A DNA stretch of 64,000 nt. Origin: Anaeramoeba ignava. Lineage: Eukaryota > Metamonada > Anaeramoebidae. The DNA is taken from positions 1,072,501 to 1,136,500 of the forward strand of contig JAPDFW010000081.1 of NCBI GenBank assembly GCA_028826165.1, written 5' to 3'. The notes under the pieces are model-generated. The model made no database searches and had not been told where the DNA came from. It saw only the letters and a program-made list of their open reading frames with translations. Made by a program: the position numbers and the translations under genes. Shown here piece by piece: positions 34,033-44,805 of this stretch. Every line of letters begins with the position of its first letter. Within the stretch, counting starts at the first letter, position 1.

Positions 34033-36310
34033 ATGGGAAGAAAAACAAAAGATAGAAGAGATATTTTTTATAGAAAAGCAAAATTAGAAGGATTTAGAGC
34101 ACGTTCAGCATTTAAACTTATGCAATTAGATGAAGAATTTAAACTTCTTTCAAATGTAGAAAGAGTTGTTGATCTTTGCGCAGCTCCTGGAAGTTGGAGT
34201 CAAGTTATAGCAAATAAAGTTTATCATTCAAGGTTTAGAATTAAATTTTAAATTAAATTGAAAAGAATTAAATTGAACAGAATTAAATTAAATTGAAAAG
34301 AATTAAATTGAAAAGAATTAAATTTTAAATTAGATTGAAAAGAATTAAATTGAAAAGAATTAAATTGAAAAGAATTAAATTTTAAATTAAATTTAAAAGA
34401 ATTAAATTTTAAATTAGATTGAAAAGAATTAAATTTTAAATTAAATTTAAAAGAATTAAATTTTAAATTGAATTGAAAAGAATTAAATTGAAAAGAATTT
34501 TTAAAAATTAAAAATAAATTAAAATTGAAAAAAGAATTAAATTGAAAAGAATTAAATTTTAAATTAAATTGAAAAGAATTAAATTTTAAATTAAATTAAA
34601 AAGAATTAAATTTTAAATTAGATTGAAAAGAATTAAATTTTAAATTGAATTGAAAAGAATTAAATTTTAAATTAAATTTTAAATTGAATTGAAAAGAATT
34701 AAATTGAAAAGAATTAAATTGAAAAGAATTAAATTGAAAAGAATTAAATTGAAAAGAATTAAATTGAAAAGAATTAAATTTTAAATTGAATTGAAAAGAA
34801 TTAAATTGAAAAGAATTAAATTAAATTTTAAATTAAATTGAAAAGAATTAAATTTTAAATTAAATTGAAAAGAATTAAATTGAAAAGAATTAAATTGAAA
34901 AGAATTAAATTTTAAATTAAATTTAAAAGAATTAAATTTTAAATTAAATTGAAAAGAATTAAATTAAAAAAATTAAATTGAAAAGAATTAAATTTTAAAT
35001 TAAATTGAAAAGAATTAAATTGAAAAGAATTAAATTTAAAATTAAATTGAAAAGAATTAAATTTTAAATTAAATTGAAAAGAATTAAATTTTAAATTAAA
35101 TTTAAAAGAATTAAATTGAAAAGAATTAAATTGAAAAGAATTAAATTTTAAATTGAATTGAAAAGAATTAAATTTTAAATTGAATTGAAAAGAATTAAAT
35201 TTTAAATTAAATTGAAAAGAATTAAATTGAAAAGAATTAAATTGAAAAGAATTAAATTTTAGATTAAATTGAAAAGAATTAAATTGAAAAGAATTAAATT
35301 GGAAAGAATTAAATTTTAAATTAAATTGAAAAGAATTAAATTTTAAATTAAATTGAAAAAAATTAAAAATTTAAAGAAATGAAGAGGAAAGAAAAAATGT
35401 AAAAATTATTGCTGTGGATATCCAGCCAATGGCTCCTTTAGAAGGCGTAAAACAAATTCAAGGTGATATCACAAAACAAAGTACTGCTGATCAAATTATT
35501 GATTTTTTTGAAGGAAAAAAAGCTGATTTAGTTGTTTCGGATGGAGCACCAGATGGTAAAACATCTCAATTCCATTTTCTAATGTTTAACCTTTAATTAA
35601 AAAGCTTTTTATTCTTTTAAATCATTTTCAAAAATTATTCACATTAGTCACCGGGTTTATATTTCATTTTCTCACAAAATTCAATACAAATAATTAATAA
35701 AACCTCAATATTTTGTTTATTCCTTTTAAGGCTTCATGATATGGACGAGTATATTCAGTCACAACTTGTTTTATCAGCGTTAAATATCGCAACAAATATT
35801 TTGAAAGAAGGTGGAAATTTTGTGGCGAAAATTTTTCGAGGAAAAGATGTCTCATTATTATATTCACAGCTTCGCATTTTCTTCCAGCATGTTTCCGTAT
35901 CAAAGCCTAAAAGCAGCAGAAATGCGAGCATTGAATCATTTGTTGTTTGCCATTCTTTCAAAATTCCCGAGAATTACACACCAACTATGACACAGCCTAT
36001 TCTTTTGCAAAATTATGATCAAGACCACCAATTAACAGGTCTTAATCGCTTTATTGCTCCCTTTCTTGCTTGTGGTAATCTTTCTCCGTTTGATTCTGAT
36101 GCTAATTATTCTCTTAATGCTAATTTGGGTGAAAAAACTCCAAATCAATCAATCCAATCAAATCAAATTAATTCAAATATTCCTCAAGAAAAAGATGAAA
36201 AATCAAAAGAGAAACCTGATGAATTATATAAATTTAAACCTCCAGTTCAAAATCCAATTTCTCCTCCTTATTCTAAAGCAATCCAAAAAAGAACTAAAAA
36301 GAAGAAATAA
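34033..36310 (+). CDS. TRM7: tRNA 2'-O-ribose methyltransferase TRM7/FTSJ1, 4 exons with a 7-nt microexon
   Basis: TRM7 methylates ribose at positions 32 and 34 of the tRNA anticodon loop using SAM. Exons: 34033-34232, 35377-35555, 35648-35654 (7 nt), 35731-36310. Phases 2, 1 and 2 fit exactly and give 321 residues, the usual length. Motifs: [34 protein letters not shown] (catalytic Lys), [14 protein letters not shown] (SAM site), [31 protein letters not shown] (catalytic Asp), then VTG supplied by the microexon, [12 protein letters not shown], and [18 protein letters not shown] (catalytic Lys). The tail is Lys/Pro-rich. Intron 1 (1144 bp) is filled with repeats; introns 2 and 3 are 92 and 76 bp. 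Without the microexon the universal GAPDVTGLHD stretch is broken and the frame shifts. Confidence 0.94.
34233..35376. repeat. TRM7 intron 1, AAAAGAATTAAATTG repeats
   Basis: 1144 bp of AATTGAAAAGAATTAAATTTTAAATTA-type units between a GTTTAG donor (34233) and a TTAAAG acceptor (ending 35376). Flanking exons join in phase 2. No other feature seen. Confidence 0.93.
35648..35654 (+). other. TRM7: 7-nt microexon of TRM7
   Basis: TCACCGG, flanked by ACATTAG on the left and GTTTAT on the right. It completes the codon left by exon 2 (G+TC = Val), adds Thr, and with the first base of exon 4 makes Gly, restoring DVTGLHD, which is near-invariant in TRM7 proteins. Confidence 0.92.
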
Positions 36311-36365
36311 AATTTTTCATTTTTCATTTTTTCATTTTTTCATTTTTTCATTTTTTCATTTTTTT

Positions 36366-38007
36366 ATGGATTCAAATACACAAGATTCTCAATTTCCTTT
36401 TTTGAATTTTTCTCAAAATTCTGAATGGGATCAAACTAATTTTTCCCAACAATCACTTCAATTACAATTTAGTCAAGTATTCAAATTAAATTAAAAACAA
36501 TTTTCATTTCAAATTAAAAAATTTAAAAAAAAATTTTAATAAGGATTTTGATTTGAGATCTCAACCTTCCATTCCAACAGAATATTTACTTGAATCAAGT
36601 CAAAATACTGTTATTGATCAACTTAATATTTGCTGTCTTTGTCATCTGCAACATTCACAACTTTTAAATTGTTTTGAATGTGAATATTTTCTCTTTTAGA
36701 AAAAAAAAAAAACAAACAAATTATAAACTTTTTGAAACATTTTTTGTTGTTTAGGCCAAAGAAATTTTTGTTATTCATGCGCTCAAATTACTATGGATGA
36801 AGTAAATCAAATGGATGATGATACTCTTAATTTTTGGAAATGTCCTACTTGTTTATCTTGGAAAGCTCAAGTTGAAAATCCGTTATTTTCAAATTATTGG
36901 AAAGAGAGAATTTTCCAATTAAAACAAAATACTTCATTTATTGAAAATATTTTATCAGAAATGGAACAAATGGAAATGAATAAATCATTAGCAAAAATTG
37001 TTTATGAAAATGAATCCCAAAAAAATAAATCAAATCCAAAATTGGAATCCAAATATAATCAAAAACGTTTTCGATTATTTCAAGATTCAAACACGCAAAT
37101 TCTTCAATTTTTATCCTCAAAAAATAATACTCAAAATAATTTAGCAAAAACAAGCAAAAAAAACTCCAATTCAAATATTCAAAATAAAAATGGCACAAAT
37201 CATGAACAAATGAAATTGATGCCAGAACAAGAATTTTATGAATATGTCCATAAGGAGGATATTGATAAAAGAGATAGTATTTATGCGAGAAAAGTGTTCC
37301 AAACTCTAGTTAATCAAAAAAATACAGAAAAAATCAAAATGAGAAAAAAGAAAAGAGTAAATTTGTGGAAAAGGATGATTTCAAGAAAAGAATTAAGAAA
37401 ATTATCATTGAATCCATCAAGAATTCTTTGTTCTGTTTATTTTAATGGAGCGATTCTTAATGAATTTCTCAATTCTTCTCAAGTTGTTTCAAGTCAAAAA
37501 AATTTAGACAATTCTCAAAACAATCAAGAAAATGAAAAAGAAAATCGAAATGAAAAAGAAAAAGAAAATCAAAAAGAAAATCAAAAATCGAAAATCAAAA
37601 TCAAAAATCAAAATCAAAATCAAAATCAAAATCAAAATCAAAATCAAAATCAAATTCAAAATCAAATTCAAAATCAAATTCAAATTCAAAATCAAATTCA
37701 AATTCAAAATCAAAATCAAAAGAAACAACCCCAATTAAAAAAATCAAATCAAATCAAAAAAAATAATCAAAAGAAAAAAAATGATGATAATTTCCCTTAT
37801 GAATTTGATATGCAAATTGATTATTATCAATATTATCTAGCTTTACAAAAAGAAAATAAAGATCTCAAAATTGCATTTGAAAAGTTAACAAAATCCAAAA
37901 AAAATCTTGAAGAAAAAATTGGAAATTTAGAAAAACAAAAAAATAACATTTTGAATCAAAATCAAAATCATCAACACAAAAAAAGAAAAACAAGAAGAAA
38001 GAAATGA
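36366..38007 (+). CDS. Four-CxxC zinc-finger protein with coiled-coil tail, 3 exons
   Basis: Exons 36366-36476, 36544-36679 and 36755-38007 join in phases 0 and 1 to give 499 residues. Zinc ligands: C67-x2-C70, C80-x2-C83, C88-x2-C91 and C112-x2-C115 (the last in WKCPTC). The second intron cuts inside the codon of C83, and splicing recreates CFECQRNFCYSC. The layout resembles a PHD-like or zf-4CXXC (CDCA7-type) module, but the extra GxCNCS part of CDCA7 is absent, so I do not assign it. After it come a basic region (KMRKKKRVNLWKRM), an (NQ)n tract at about 37600-37725 and a C-terminal coiled coil (LALQKENKDLKIAFEKL) ending in a basic patch. A nuclear or chromatin role is a guess. Confidence 0.85.
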
Positions 38008-38094
38008 TTTTTTTTATATTTAAAAAAAAAATTGAAAAGAAAACAAAATTAATTTTATTTTCAATTTTTTTCATTTTTTTCATTTTTAAAAATA

Positions 38095-38886
38095 ATGGAA
38101 TTTTATGTTGTAATGTGTTTTTCTTGTAAAAAATTTCAAATTATACAAAAGAATAAAAGAAAGAAATTTGAATGTAAAATTTGTGGAGAAAAACAAAGTT
38201 TAAAACAAATTTTTGCTAGTTCTTTTTCAGCAAAAGAATTGCGAATCTATGTTCAAAAATTAAACGAAAATTCAATTAAAAAAAATCAAAAAGAAGATGA
38301 AAAAATTTTAAATCAATTCCAACAAAATCAACTTTTGGTTAAAGAATTATCTAATAAAGATGAAGGATGGGAAAATTTTCATCAATTATTAAAGGAATTA
38401 AGCGAAAGAAAACCAGAAAAAAAAAGAAATAAAAGTAAATGGGAAATAATTTTGGAAAATGAAGAAGAAGAAAGAAAAAAAGCAAAAAAAAAAGAAGAAG
38501 AAGAAGAAGAAAATCAAAATGAAAAAGATGAAAAATTTCTCAATTTTCTTCCTGATCAAAGAAGAGGAAGAAGAAAATCAAATATTAATCCAAATCAAAA
38601 AAATTCAAAAAGACAAACAAAAAGAAATATTCAAAATCAAAATCAAAATCAAAATCAAAATCAAAATCAAAATCAAAATCAATTTGAAGAAAAAATTCAA
38701 TTTGAAGAAAAAAGAATCAGAAAAAAAAATCCAAAAAATGACCAATTTAATGATCAAGTTTTTCTAACTGCTTTTGATGGAAATTATGAAACTGATTTTG
38801 AAATTGTTGAAGAATTAGATAATTCAAAAAATGAAGAACCAAAACCAAAACCAAAACAAAAATCAAAATGGGATCGTTTTCTTTGA
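38095..38886 (+). CDS. MRNIP-like protein (MRN complex-interacting protein family)
   Basis: Intronless, 263 residues. The N-terminal zinc-binding module has C8-x2-C11 and C27-x2-C30 (MCFSCKKFQ, FECKICGEKQS), followed by KQIFASSFSAKELRIYVQKLN. This matches the conserved N-terminus of MRNIP (formerly UPF0544), where CGEKQS and VQKLN are hallmarks. The rest is charged and low-complexity: an Lys/Glu run, an (NQ)n stretch near 38635-38680, and an ending KSKWDRFL that recalls the SKW motif at the end of this family. MRNIP supports MRE11-RAD50-NBS1 in DNA damage signalling in animals; the role here is only inferred. A TCATTT T-tract lies just before the ATG. Confidence 0.85.
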   Translation: MEFYVVMCFSCKKFQIIQKNKRKKFECKICGEKQSLKQIFASSFSAKELRIYVQKLNENSIKKNQKEDEKILNQFQQNQLLVKELSNKDEGWENFHQLLKELSERKPEKKRNKSKWEIILENEEEERKKAKKKEEEEEENQNEKDEKFLNFLPDQRRGRRKSNINPNQKNSKRQTKRNIQNQNQNQNQNQNQNQNQFEEKIQFEEKRIRKKNPKNDQFNDQVFLTAFDGNYETDFEIVEELDNSKNEEPKPKPKQKSKWDRFL

Positions 38887-38947
38887 TTTCAAAAATAAAT
38901 TCTATAAAAATTGAAAAATATTTTTTTTCATTTTTTTCTTTTCAAAA

Positions 38948-40746
38948 ATGAATGAAATTATATTTTTTGGTTTAAATAATTATCCAAAACTTATCAAAAA
39001 TAAACCAAATTCAATAACAAAACTAACTCAATTTAAATTTGAAAATGAAAATGAAAATAAAAATGAAAATGAAAATGAAAAACAAATTAAACAAATTGCT
39101 TCAGGAAATTTTTCAACAATTTTCCTTTTTAAAAATGGAAAAGCAATAGAATATTTAAATAAAAATGATTCAAAACAAAATCCTGATAAAATCCAAATTG
39201 AAGGAAATATTCAAAAAGTAACTGTTGGTTTTCAAAATGAAGCTATTTTAACAATAGAAGGAAATGTATTTGCCAAAAGGAAAAGATATTAATACAAATA
39301 ATCCAAAAGAATTTATCAATATTTCATCATTAATTGAAGATATAAATGATAGAATAATTCAAAATATTGTTTCTGGAGCTAATTCAATTTACTTATTAAC
39401 TTCAAATCAAAATGTTTATGGAATTGGTTCAAATCGTTATTGCCAACTTGGTTTTGATTCTAAAACATTTAGAAAAACAGAAAAATCCAATTTTAATGAT
39501 GAAAAATGTTTCTAAAATATTTTCAGGAATTAATTCATTAGTTGTTTTTCTTTTGAATTCAAATCAAGAATTATTTGGATGTGGTGATAATGAACACAGT
39601 AAAGTTGGATTAGGAGAATCAAGAAAAGAAATAGAAATCCAAAAATTAACCCAAATCCAAAATATTCCAAAAGGTAAAATAATTGATATTAAATGTGGAA
39701 TTGATCATTCAATAATGTTGATTGAAAATGAAAATGAAAATGAAAATCCAAAAAGAAAACTTTATTCATGTGGCTATTGTAACGTCAATGGACTTGGCAA
39801 AAATGAAAATACTTATGAATTTACTGAAATCAAATCATATTTATTTAAAAATGATAATATTCTTGAAATTTCTTGTGGATATGAACATACTTTGATTTTA
39901 ACTTCTAATTCAAAATTAATAGGATTTGGCTACAATTCTTTTGGTCAATTAGGAATTGGAAATACAAAATCTCAATTAATTCCAATTCAAATTGAACTTC
40001 CTAAATTAAGATTTAATGAAAATATTTCTAATTATCATATTTCTTGTGGAAATGAAAAATCATTTCTTTATTATTCTTCTCTTTCTTTTTCCAATCTTGA
40101 AGAAGATTTGATAAACCTATTTGAAAGAAAAGAATTTTGTGATATTTCATTTAAAACCAAAAATGGAGAAAAGATTGAAGCTCATAAATTAATATTGAAA
40201 TATAGATTAAATCAAAATGAAAATCAAATCGAAAAACTTCAAGAAATTATTTCAAAAAAATCAATTAAAGAATCAAATCAAATATTTGAAATGATTTATT
40301 CAAACAGAATTATAAATCCAAAATTATATTCTGAAATTAAAGAAATTATAAATTTAAATGAAAAAATTGAAGAAACAATGAAAAGAATTTATTTAAATGA
40401 AAATGAAAATGAAAATGAAAAAGATTTTATAATTGAAAGAAAAGAAAAACAATACAAATTTCCTAAATTAATATTAATAATGAGAAGTGAATTATATCGA
40501 GGAATGTTTTTATCTGTAACAAATGATACTTCTAATAAAGTTAAAGATTATAGTGAATTAAGTAATGAATCATTCCAAATATTTGAATATTGGATTTATT
40601 CAAATCAAATTAAAAATGATATTCAAATTACACAAGAAATAATTGATGAAATAGAAAGAGGAATTGATTATTTTCAATTAAATCAAACATATCCAAATTT
40701 ATTTGATTTATTAATTAATAAATTTAATAATCAAAATCAAAATTAA
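38948..40746 (+). pseudogene. RCC1-BTB protein, copy 2, two frameshifts
   Basis: Same architecture as the intact paralogs (MNEIIFFGLNNYP start, RCC1 blades, BTB, second BTB-like module, NKFNNQNQN end) but the frame breaks twice. At 39275-39278 the run AAAA replaces AAA in the conserved TTTGCCAAAGGA stretch. At 39481-39485 there is one base too many in the ACAGAAAATCC or ACAGAAAAACC stretch of the paralogs. Everything else is as well preserved as in the intact genes, including the C-terminal half, so decay must be recent or only apparent (assembly error, or translational or RNA-level correction). Confidence 0.85.
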
Positions 40747-40950
40747 AATTAAAATTAAAATTAAAATTAAAATTAAAATTAAAATTAAAATTAAAATTTA
40801 AAATTAAAATTAAAATCAAAATTAAAATTAAAATTAAAATCAAAATCAAAATTAAAATTAAAATCAAAATCAAAATTAAAATTAAAATTAAAATTAAAAT
40901 TAAAAATCAAAATTAAATTTCATTTTTTCATTTTTTTCATTTTATTAAAA
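40747..40950. repeat. (TTAAAA)n spacer and start-proximal T-tract
   Basis: TTAAAA/TCAAAA hexamers up to about 40917, then TTTCATTTTTTCATTTTTTTCATTTTATTAAAA directly before the next ATG. Confidence 0.85.
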
Positions 40951-42795
40951 ATGGATTTATATTTTTTAAAAAAAAATCAAATGAATGAAATTATATTTTT
41001 TGGAAGAAATAAATACCCAACTTTTATAAAAAATGAACCAGAAAGAATAAAAGAACCAATGAAATTTCATTTTGAAAATGAAAATGAAAAACAAAATGAA
41101 AAACAAATTAAACAAATTTCATCTTCAAATGTTTCAACAATTTTCCTTTTCAAAAATGGAAAAGCAATTAAATATTTACATCATTCAAATCAAAAACCTG
41201 AAAAAATCCAAATTGAAGAAAATATTCAAAAAGTATCTGTTGGTTCTCATAATGAAGCTATTTTAACAAAAGAAGGAAATGTATTTGCCAAAGGAAGAGA
41301 GATTAATTCAAATAATCCAAATCAATTTATCAATATTTCATCATTAATTGAAGATAAAAATGATAGAATAATTGAAGATGTTGTTTCTGGAGGCTATTCA
41401 ATTTACTTATTAACTTCAAATCAAAATGCTTATGGAATTGGTGCAAATACTGTTAGCCAACTTGGTTTTGATTCTAAAACATTTAGAAAAACAGAAAATC
41501 CAATTTTAATAATGAAAAATGTTTCTAAAATATTTTCAGGAAATACTTCAACTCATGTTTTTATTTTAAATTCAAATCAAGAATTATTCACATGCGGATA
41601 TAATTATCATGGTCAACTTGGACTAGGAAATACAAGAAAAGAAATAGAAATCCAAAAATTAACCAAAATCCAAAATATTCCAAAAGGTAAAATAATTGAT
41701 ATTAAATGTGGATTTTGGCATTCAGTAATGCTGATTGAAGATGAAGATGATGAATATCAAAATCAAAATCAAAATCAAAATCAAAATCAAAATGAAAATC
41801 CAAAAAGAAAACTTTATTCATGTGGAGGTTATTACTATAATGGACATAGTGAAACAAACGATAAAAGTGAATTTACTGAAATTCAATTATCTTTATTTGA
41901 AAATGATGATAATATTCTTGATTTTTCTGTTGGATATGATCATACTTTGATTTTAACTTACAAAAGGAAATTAATTGGATTTGGAAACAATTCTTATGGC
42001 CAATTAGGAATTGGAAATACGATTTTTCAAAGAATTCCAATTCAAATTGAACTTCCTAAATTATTATTTGATATTTCTAATTATCATCTTTCTTGTGGTA
42101 TTAATAAATCATTTATTTATTATTCTACTTCTTTTTCCAATCTTGAAGAAGATTTAATAAAATTATTTAGAAGAAAAGAATTTTGTAATATTTCATTTGA
42201 TACAATCAGTCGAGAAAAGATTGAAGCTCATAAATTAATATTGAAATATAGATTAAATCAAGATGAAAATCAAATTGAAAAACTTCAAGAAATTATTTCA
42301 AATAAATCAATTAAAGAATCAAATCAAATATTTGAAATGATTTATTCAAACAATTCCAAAATAAATCCAATATTATATTCAGAAATTAAAGAAATTATAA
42401 ATTCAAATGAAAAAATTGAAGAAACAATGAAAAGAATTTGTTTAAATGAAAATGAAAATGAAAATGAAAAAGATTTTATTATTGAAAGAAAAGAAAAGAA
42501 ATATAAATTTCCAAAATTAATATTAATAATGAGAAGTGAATTATATCGAGGAATGTTTTTATCTGTAACAAATGATACTTCTAATAAAGTTACAGATTAT
42601 AGTGAATTAAGTAATAAATCATTCCAAATATTTGAATATTGGATTTATTCAAATCAAATTAAAAATGGAATTCAAATTACACAAGAAATAATTGAAGAAT
42701 TAGAAACTGGAATTGATTATTTTCAATTAAATCAAACAAATCCAAATTTATTTGATTTATTAATTAACAAATTTCAAAAACAAAAACAAAATTAA
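40951..42795 (+). CDS. RCC1-BTB protein, copy 3
   Basis: Intronless, 614 residues from 40951. A second Met at 40981 (MNEIIFFGRNKYP) is where several paralogs start. The upstream ATG is favoured because the TCATTT T-tract sits at the usual distance from it, and copy 5 has the same 10-residue extension. A seven-bladed RCC1 propeller is suggested by repeated GxNxxGQLG blades (ANTVSQLGFDS, YNYHGQLGLGN, NNSYGQLGIGN). Then BTB (KEFCNISFDTISREKIEAHK), a linker of NEN repeats, and the second BTB-like module (KFPKLILIMRSELYRGMFLS) with tail DYFQLNQTNP. RCC1-BTB proteins elsewhere are cullin-3 adaptors or GTPase regulators; function here is unknown. Confidence 0.92.
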   Translation: MDLYFLKKNQMNEIIFFGRNKYPTFIKNEPERIKEPMKFHFENENEKQNEKQIKQISSSNVSTIFLFKNGKAIKYLHHSNQKPEKIQIEENIQKVSVGSHNEAILTKEGNVFAKGREINSNNPNQFINISSLIEDKNDRIIEDVVSGGYSIYLLTSNQNAYGIGANTVSQLGFDSKTFRKTENPILIMKNVSKIFSGNTSTHVFILNSNQELFTCGYNYHGQLGLGNTRKEIEIQKLTKIQNIPKGKIIDIKCGFWHSVMLIEDEDDEYQNQNQNQNQNQNENPKRKLYSCGGYYYNGHSETNDKSEFTEIQLSLFENDDNILDFSVGYDHTLILTYKRKLIGFGNNSYGQLGIGNTIFQRIPIQIELPKLLFDISNYHLSCGINKSFIYYSTSFSNLEEDLIKLFRRKEFCNISFDTISREKIEAHKLILKYRLNQDENQIEKLQEIISNKSIKESNQIFEMIYSNNSKINPILYSEIKEIINSNEKIEETMKRICLNENENENEKDFIIERKEKKYKFPKLILIMRSELYRGMFLSVTNDTSNKVTDYSELSNKSFQIFEYWIYSNQIKNGIQITQEIIEELETGIDYFQLNQTNPNLFDLLINKFQKQKQN

Positions 42796-42993
42796 AATTA
42801 AAAATTAAAATCAAAATCAAAAATAAAATTAAAATTAAATTCAAAATTAAAATTAAAATTAAAATCAAAATTAAAATTAAAATTAAAATTAAAATTAAAA
42901 TTAAAATTAAAATTAAAATTAAAATTAAAATTAAAATTAAAAATTAAAATTAAAATTCCAAAAATCATTTTTTCATTTTTTTTCTTTTCAAAA
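42796..42993. repeat. (TTAAAA)n spacer between RCC1-BTB copies 3 and 4
   Basis: TTAAAA hexamers to about 42957, then a T-rich TCATTT tract (42965-42988) before the next ATG. Confidence 0.85.
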
Positions 42994-44805
42994 ATGAATG
43001 ATTGTTTATTTTTTGGAAGAAATAAATATTCAAAACTTATCAAAAATAAACCAGAAATAATAACAAAACCAATTCAATTTAAATTTGAAAATGAAAATGA
43101 AAATGAAAATGAAAATGAAAATGAAAAACAAATTAAACAAATTTCATCAAGAGAACTTTCAACAATTTTCCTTTTTGAAAATGGAAAAGCAATAGAATAT
43201 TTAAATAAAAATGATTCAAATCAAAAACCTGAAAAAATCCAAATTGAAAATATTCAAAAAGTAACTGTTGGGAAATTTGTTGTAGCTATTTTAACAATAG
43301 AAGGAAATGTATTTGCCAAAGGAGAATATATTAATACAAATAATCCTGAAGAATTTATCAATATTTCATCATTAATTGAAGATACAAATGATAGAATAAT
43401 TGAAGATATTGTTTCTGGAAATCGTTCAATTTATTTATTAACTTCAAATCAAAATGCTTATGGAATTGGTTCAAATGATTATGGTCAACTTGGTTTAGAT
43501 TCTGAAACACTTAAACAAACAGAAAAACCAATTTTAATGATGAAAAATGTTTCTAAAATATTTTCAGGAATTAATTCATTAGCTGTTTTTCTTTTAAATT
43601 CAAATCAAGAATTATTTGGATGTGGTGATAATGAACATGGTAAACTTGGATTAAGAGAATCAATAAGAAAAGAAAAAAAAATCACAAAATTAACCAAAAT
43701 CCAAAATATTCCAAAAGGCAAAATAATTGATATTAAATGTGGAATTGATCATTCAATAATGTTGATTGAAAATGAAAATCAAAATCAAAATCAAAATCCA
43801 AAAAGAAAACTTTATTCATGTGGGTATTACCAATATAATGGACTTGGAAAATATGAAGATACTTATGAATTTACTGAAATCAAATCATCTTTATTTGAAA
43901 ATGATGATAATATTCTTGAAATTTCTTGTGGATTTGAGCATACTTTGATTTTAACTTCTAATTCAAAATTAATAGTATTTGGAAATAATAATTATAGTCA
44001 ATTAGGAACTGGAAATACAGAAAATGATCAATCAATTCCTATTCAAATTGAACTTCCTAAATTAAGATTTAATGAAAATATTTCTAATTATCATCTTTCT
44101 TGTGGGTCTTATAAATCATTTCTTTACTATTCTTCTTTTTCTTTTTCCAATCTTGAAGAAGATTTGATAAACCTATTTGAAAGAAAAGAATTTTGTGATA
44201 TTTCATTTAAAACCAAAAATGGAGAAATAATTGAAGCTCATAAATTAATATTGAAATATAGATTAAATCAAGATGAAAATCAAATTGAAAAACTTCAAGA
44301 AATTATTTCAAAAAAATCAATTCAAGAATCAAATCAAATATTTGAAATGATTTATTCAAACAATTCCAAAATAAATCCAAAATTATATTCTGAAATTAAA
44401 GAAATTATAAATTCAAATGAAAAAATTGAAGAAACAATGAAAAGAATTTATTTAAATGAAAATGAAAATGAAAAAGAAAAAGATTTTATAATTGAAAGAA
44501 AAGAAAAACAATACAAATTTCCTAAATTAATATTAATAATGAGAAGTGAATTATATCGAGGAATGTTTTTATCTGTAACTGAGGATAAATCTAATAAAGT
44601 TAAAGATTATAGTGAATTAAGTAATAAATCATTTCAAATATTTGAATATTGGATTTATTCAAATCAAATTAAAAATGATATTCAAATTACACAAGAAATA
44701 ATTGAAGAATTAGAAACTGGAATTGATTATTTTCAATTAAATCAAACAAATCCAAATTTATTTGATTTATTAATTAACAAATTTCAAAAACAAAAACAAA
44801 ATTAA
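42994..44805 (+). CDS. RCC1-BTB protein, copy 4
   Basis: Intronless, 603 residues, starting MNDCLFFGRNKYSK. RCC1 blades YGIGSNDYGQLGLDS, FGCGDNEHGKLGLRE, VFGNNNYSQLGTGN; first BTB KEFCDISFKTKNGEIIEAHK; second BTB-like module RSELYRGMFLSVTEDKSN; ending NKFQKQKQN shared with copies 3 and 5. The NEN tract near the N-terminus differs in length from its paralogs, as expected for an unstable coding microsatellite. Confidence 0.92.
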   Translation: MNDCLFFGRNKYSKLIKNKPEIITKPIQFKFENENENENENENEKQIKQISSRELSTIFLFENGKAIEYLNKNDSNQKPEKIQIENIQKVTVGKFVVAILTIEGNVFAKGEYINTNNPEEFINISSLIEDTNDRIIEDIVSGNRSIYLLTSNQNAYGIGSNDYGQLGLDSETLKQTEKPILMMKNVSKIFSGINSLAVFLLNSNQELFGCGDNEHGKLGLRESIRKEKKITKLTKIQNIPKGKIIDIKCGIDHSIMLIENENQNQNQNPKRKLYSCGYYQYNGLGKYEDTYEFTEIKSSLFENDDNILEISCGFEHTLILTSNSKLIVFGNNNYSQLGTGNTENDQSIPIQIELPKLRFNENISNYHLSCGSYKSFLYYSSFSFSNLEEDLINLFERKEFCDISFKTKNGEIIEAHKLILKYRLNQDENQIEKLQEIISKKSIQESNQIFEMIYSNNSKINPKLYSEIKEIINSNEKIEETMKRIYLNENENEKEKDFIIERKEKQYKFPKLILIMRSELYRGMFLSVTEDKSNKVKDYSELSNKSFQIFEYWIYSNQIKNDIQITQEIIEELETGIDYFQLNQTNPNLFDLLINKFQKQKQN

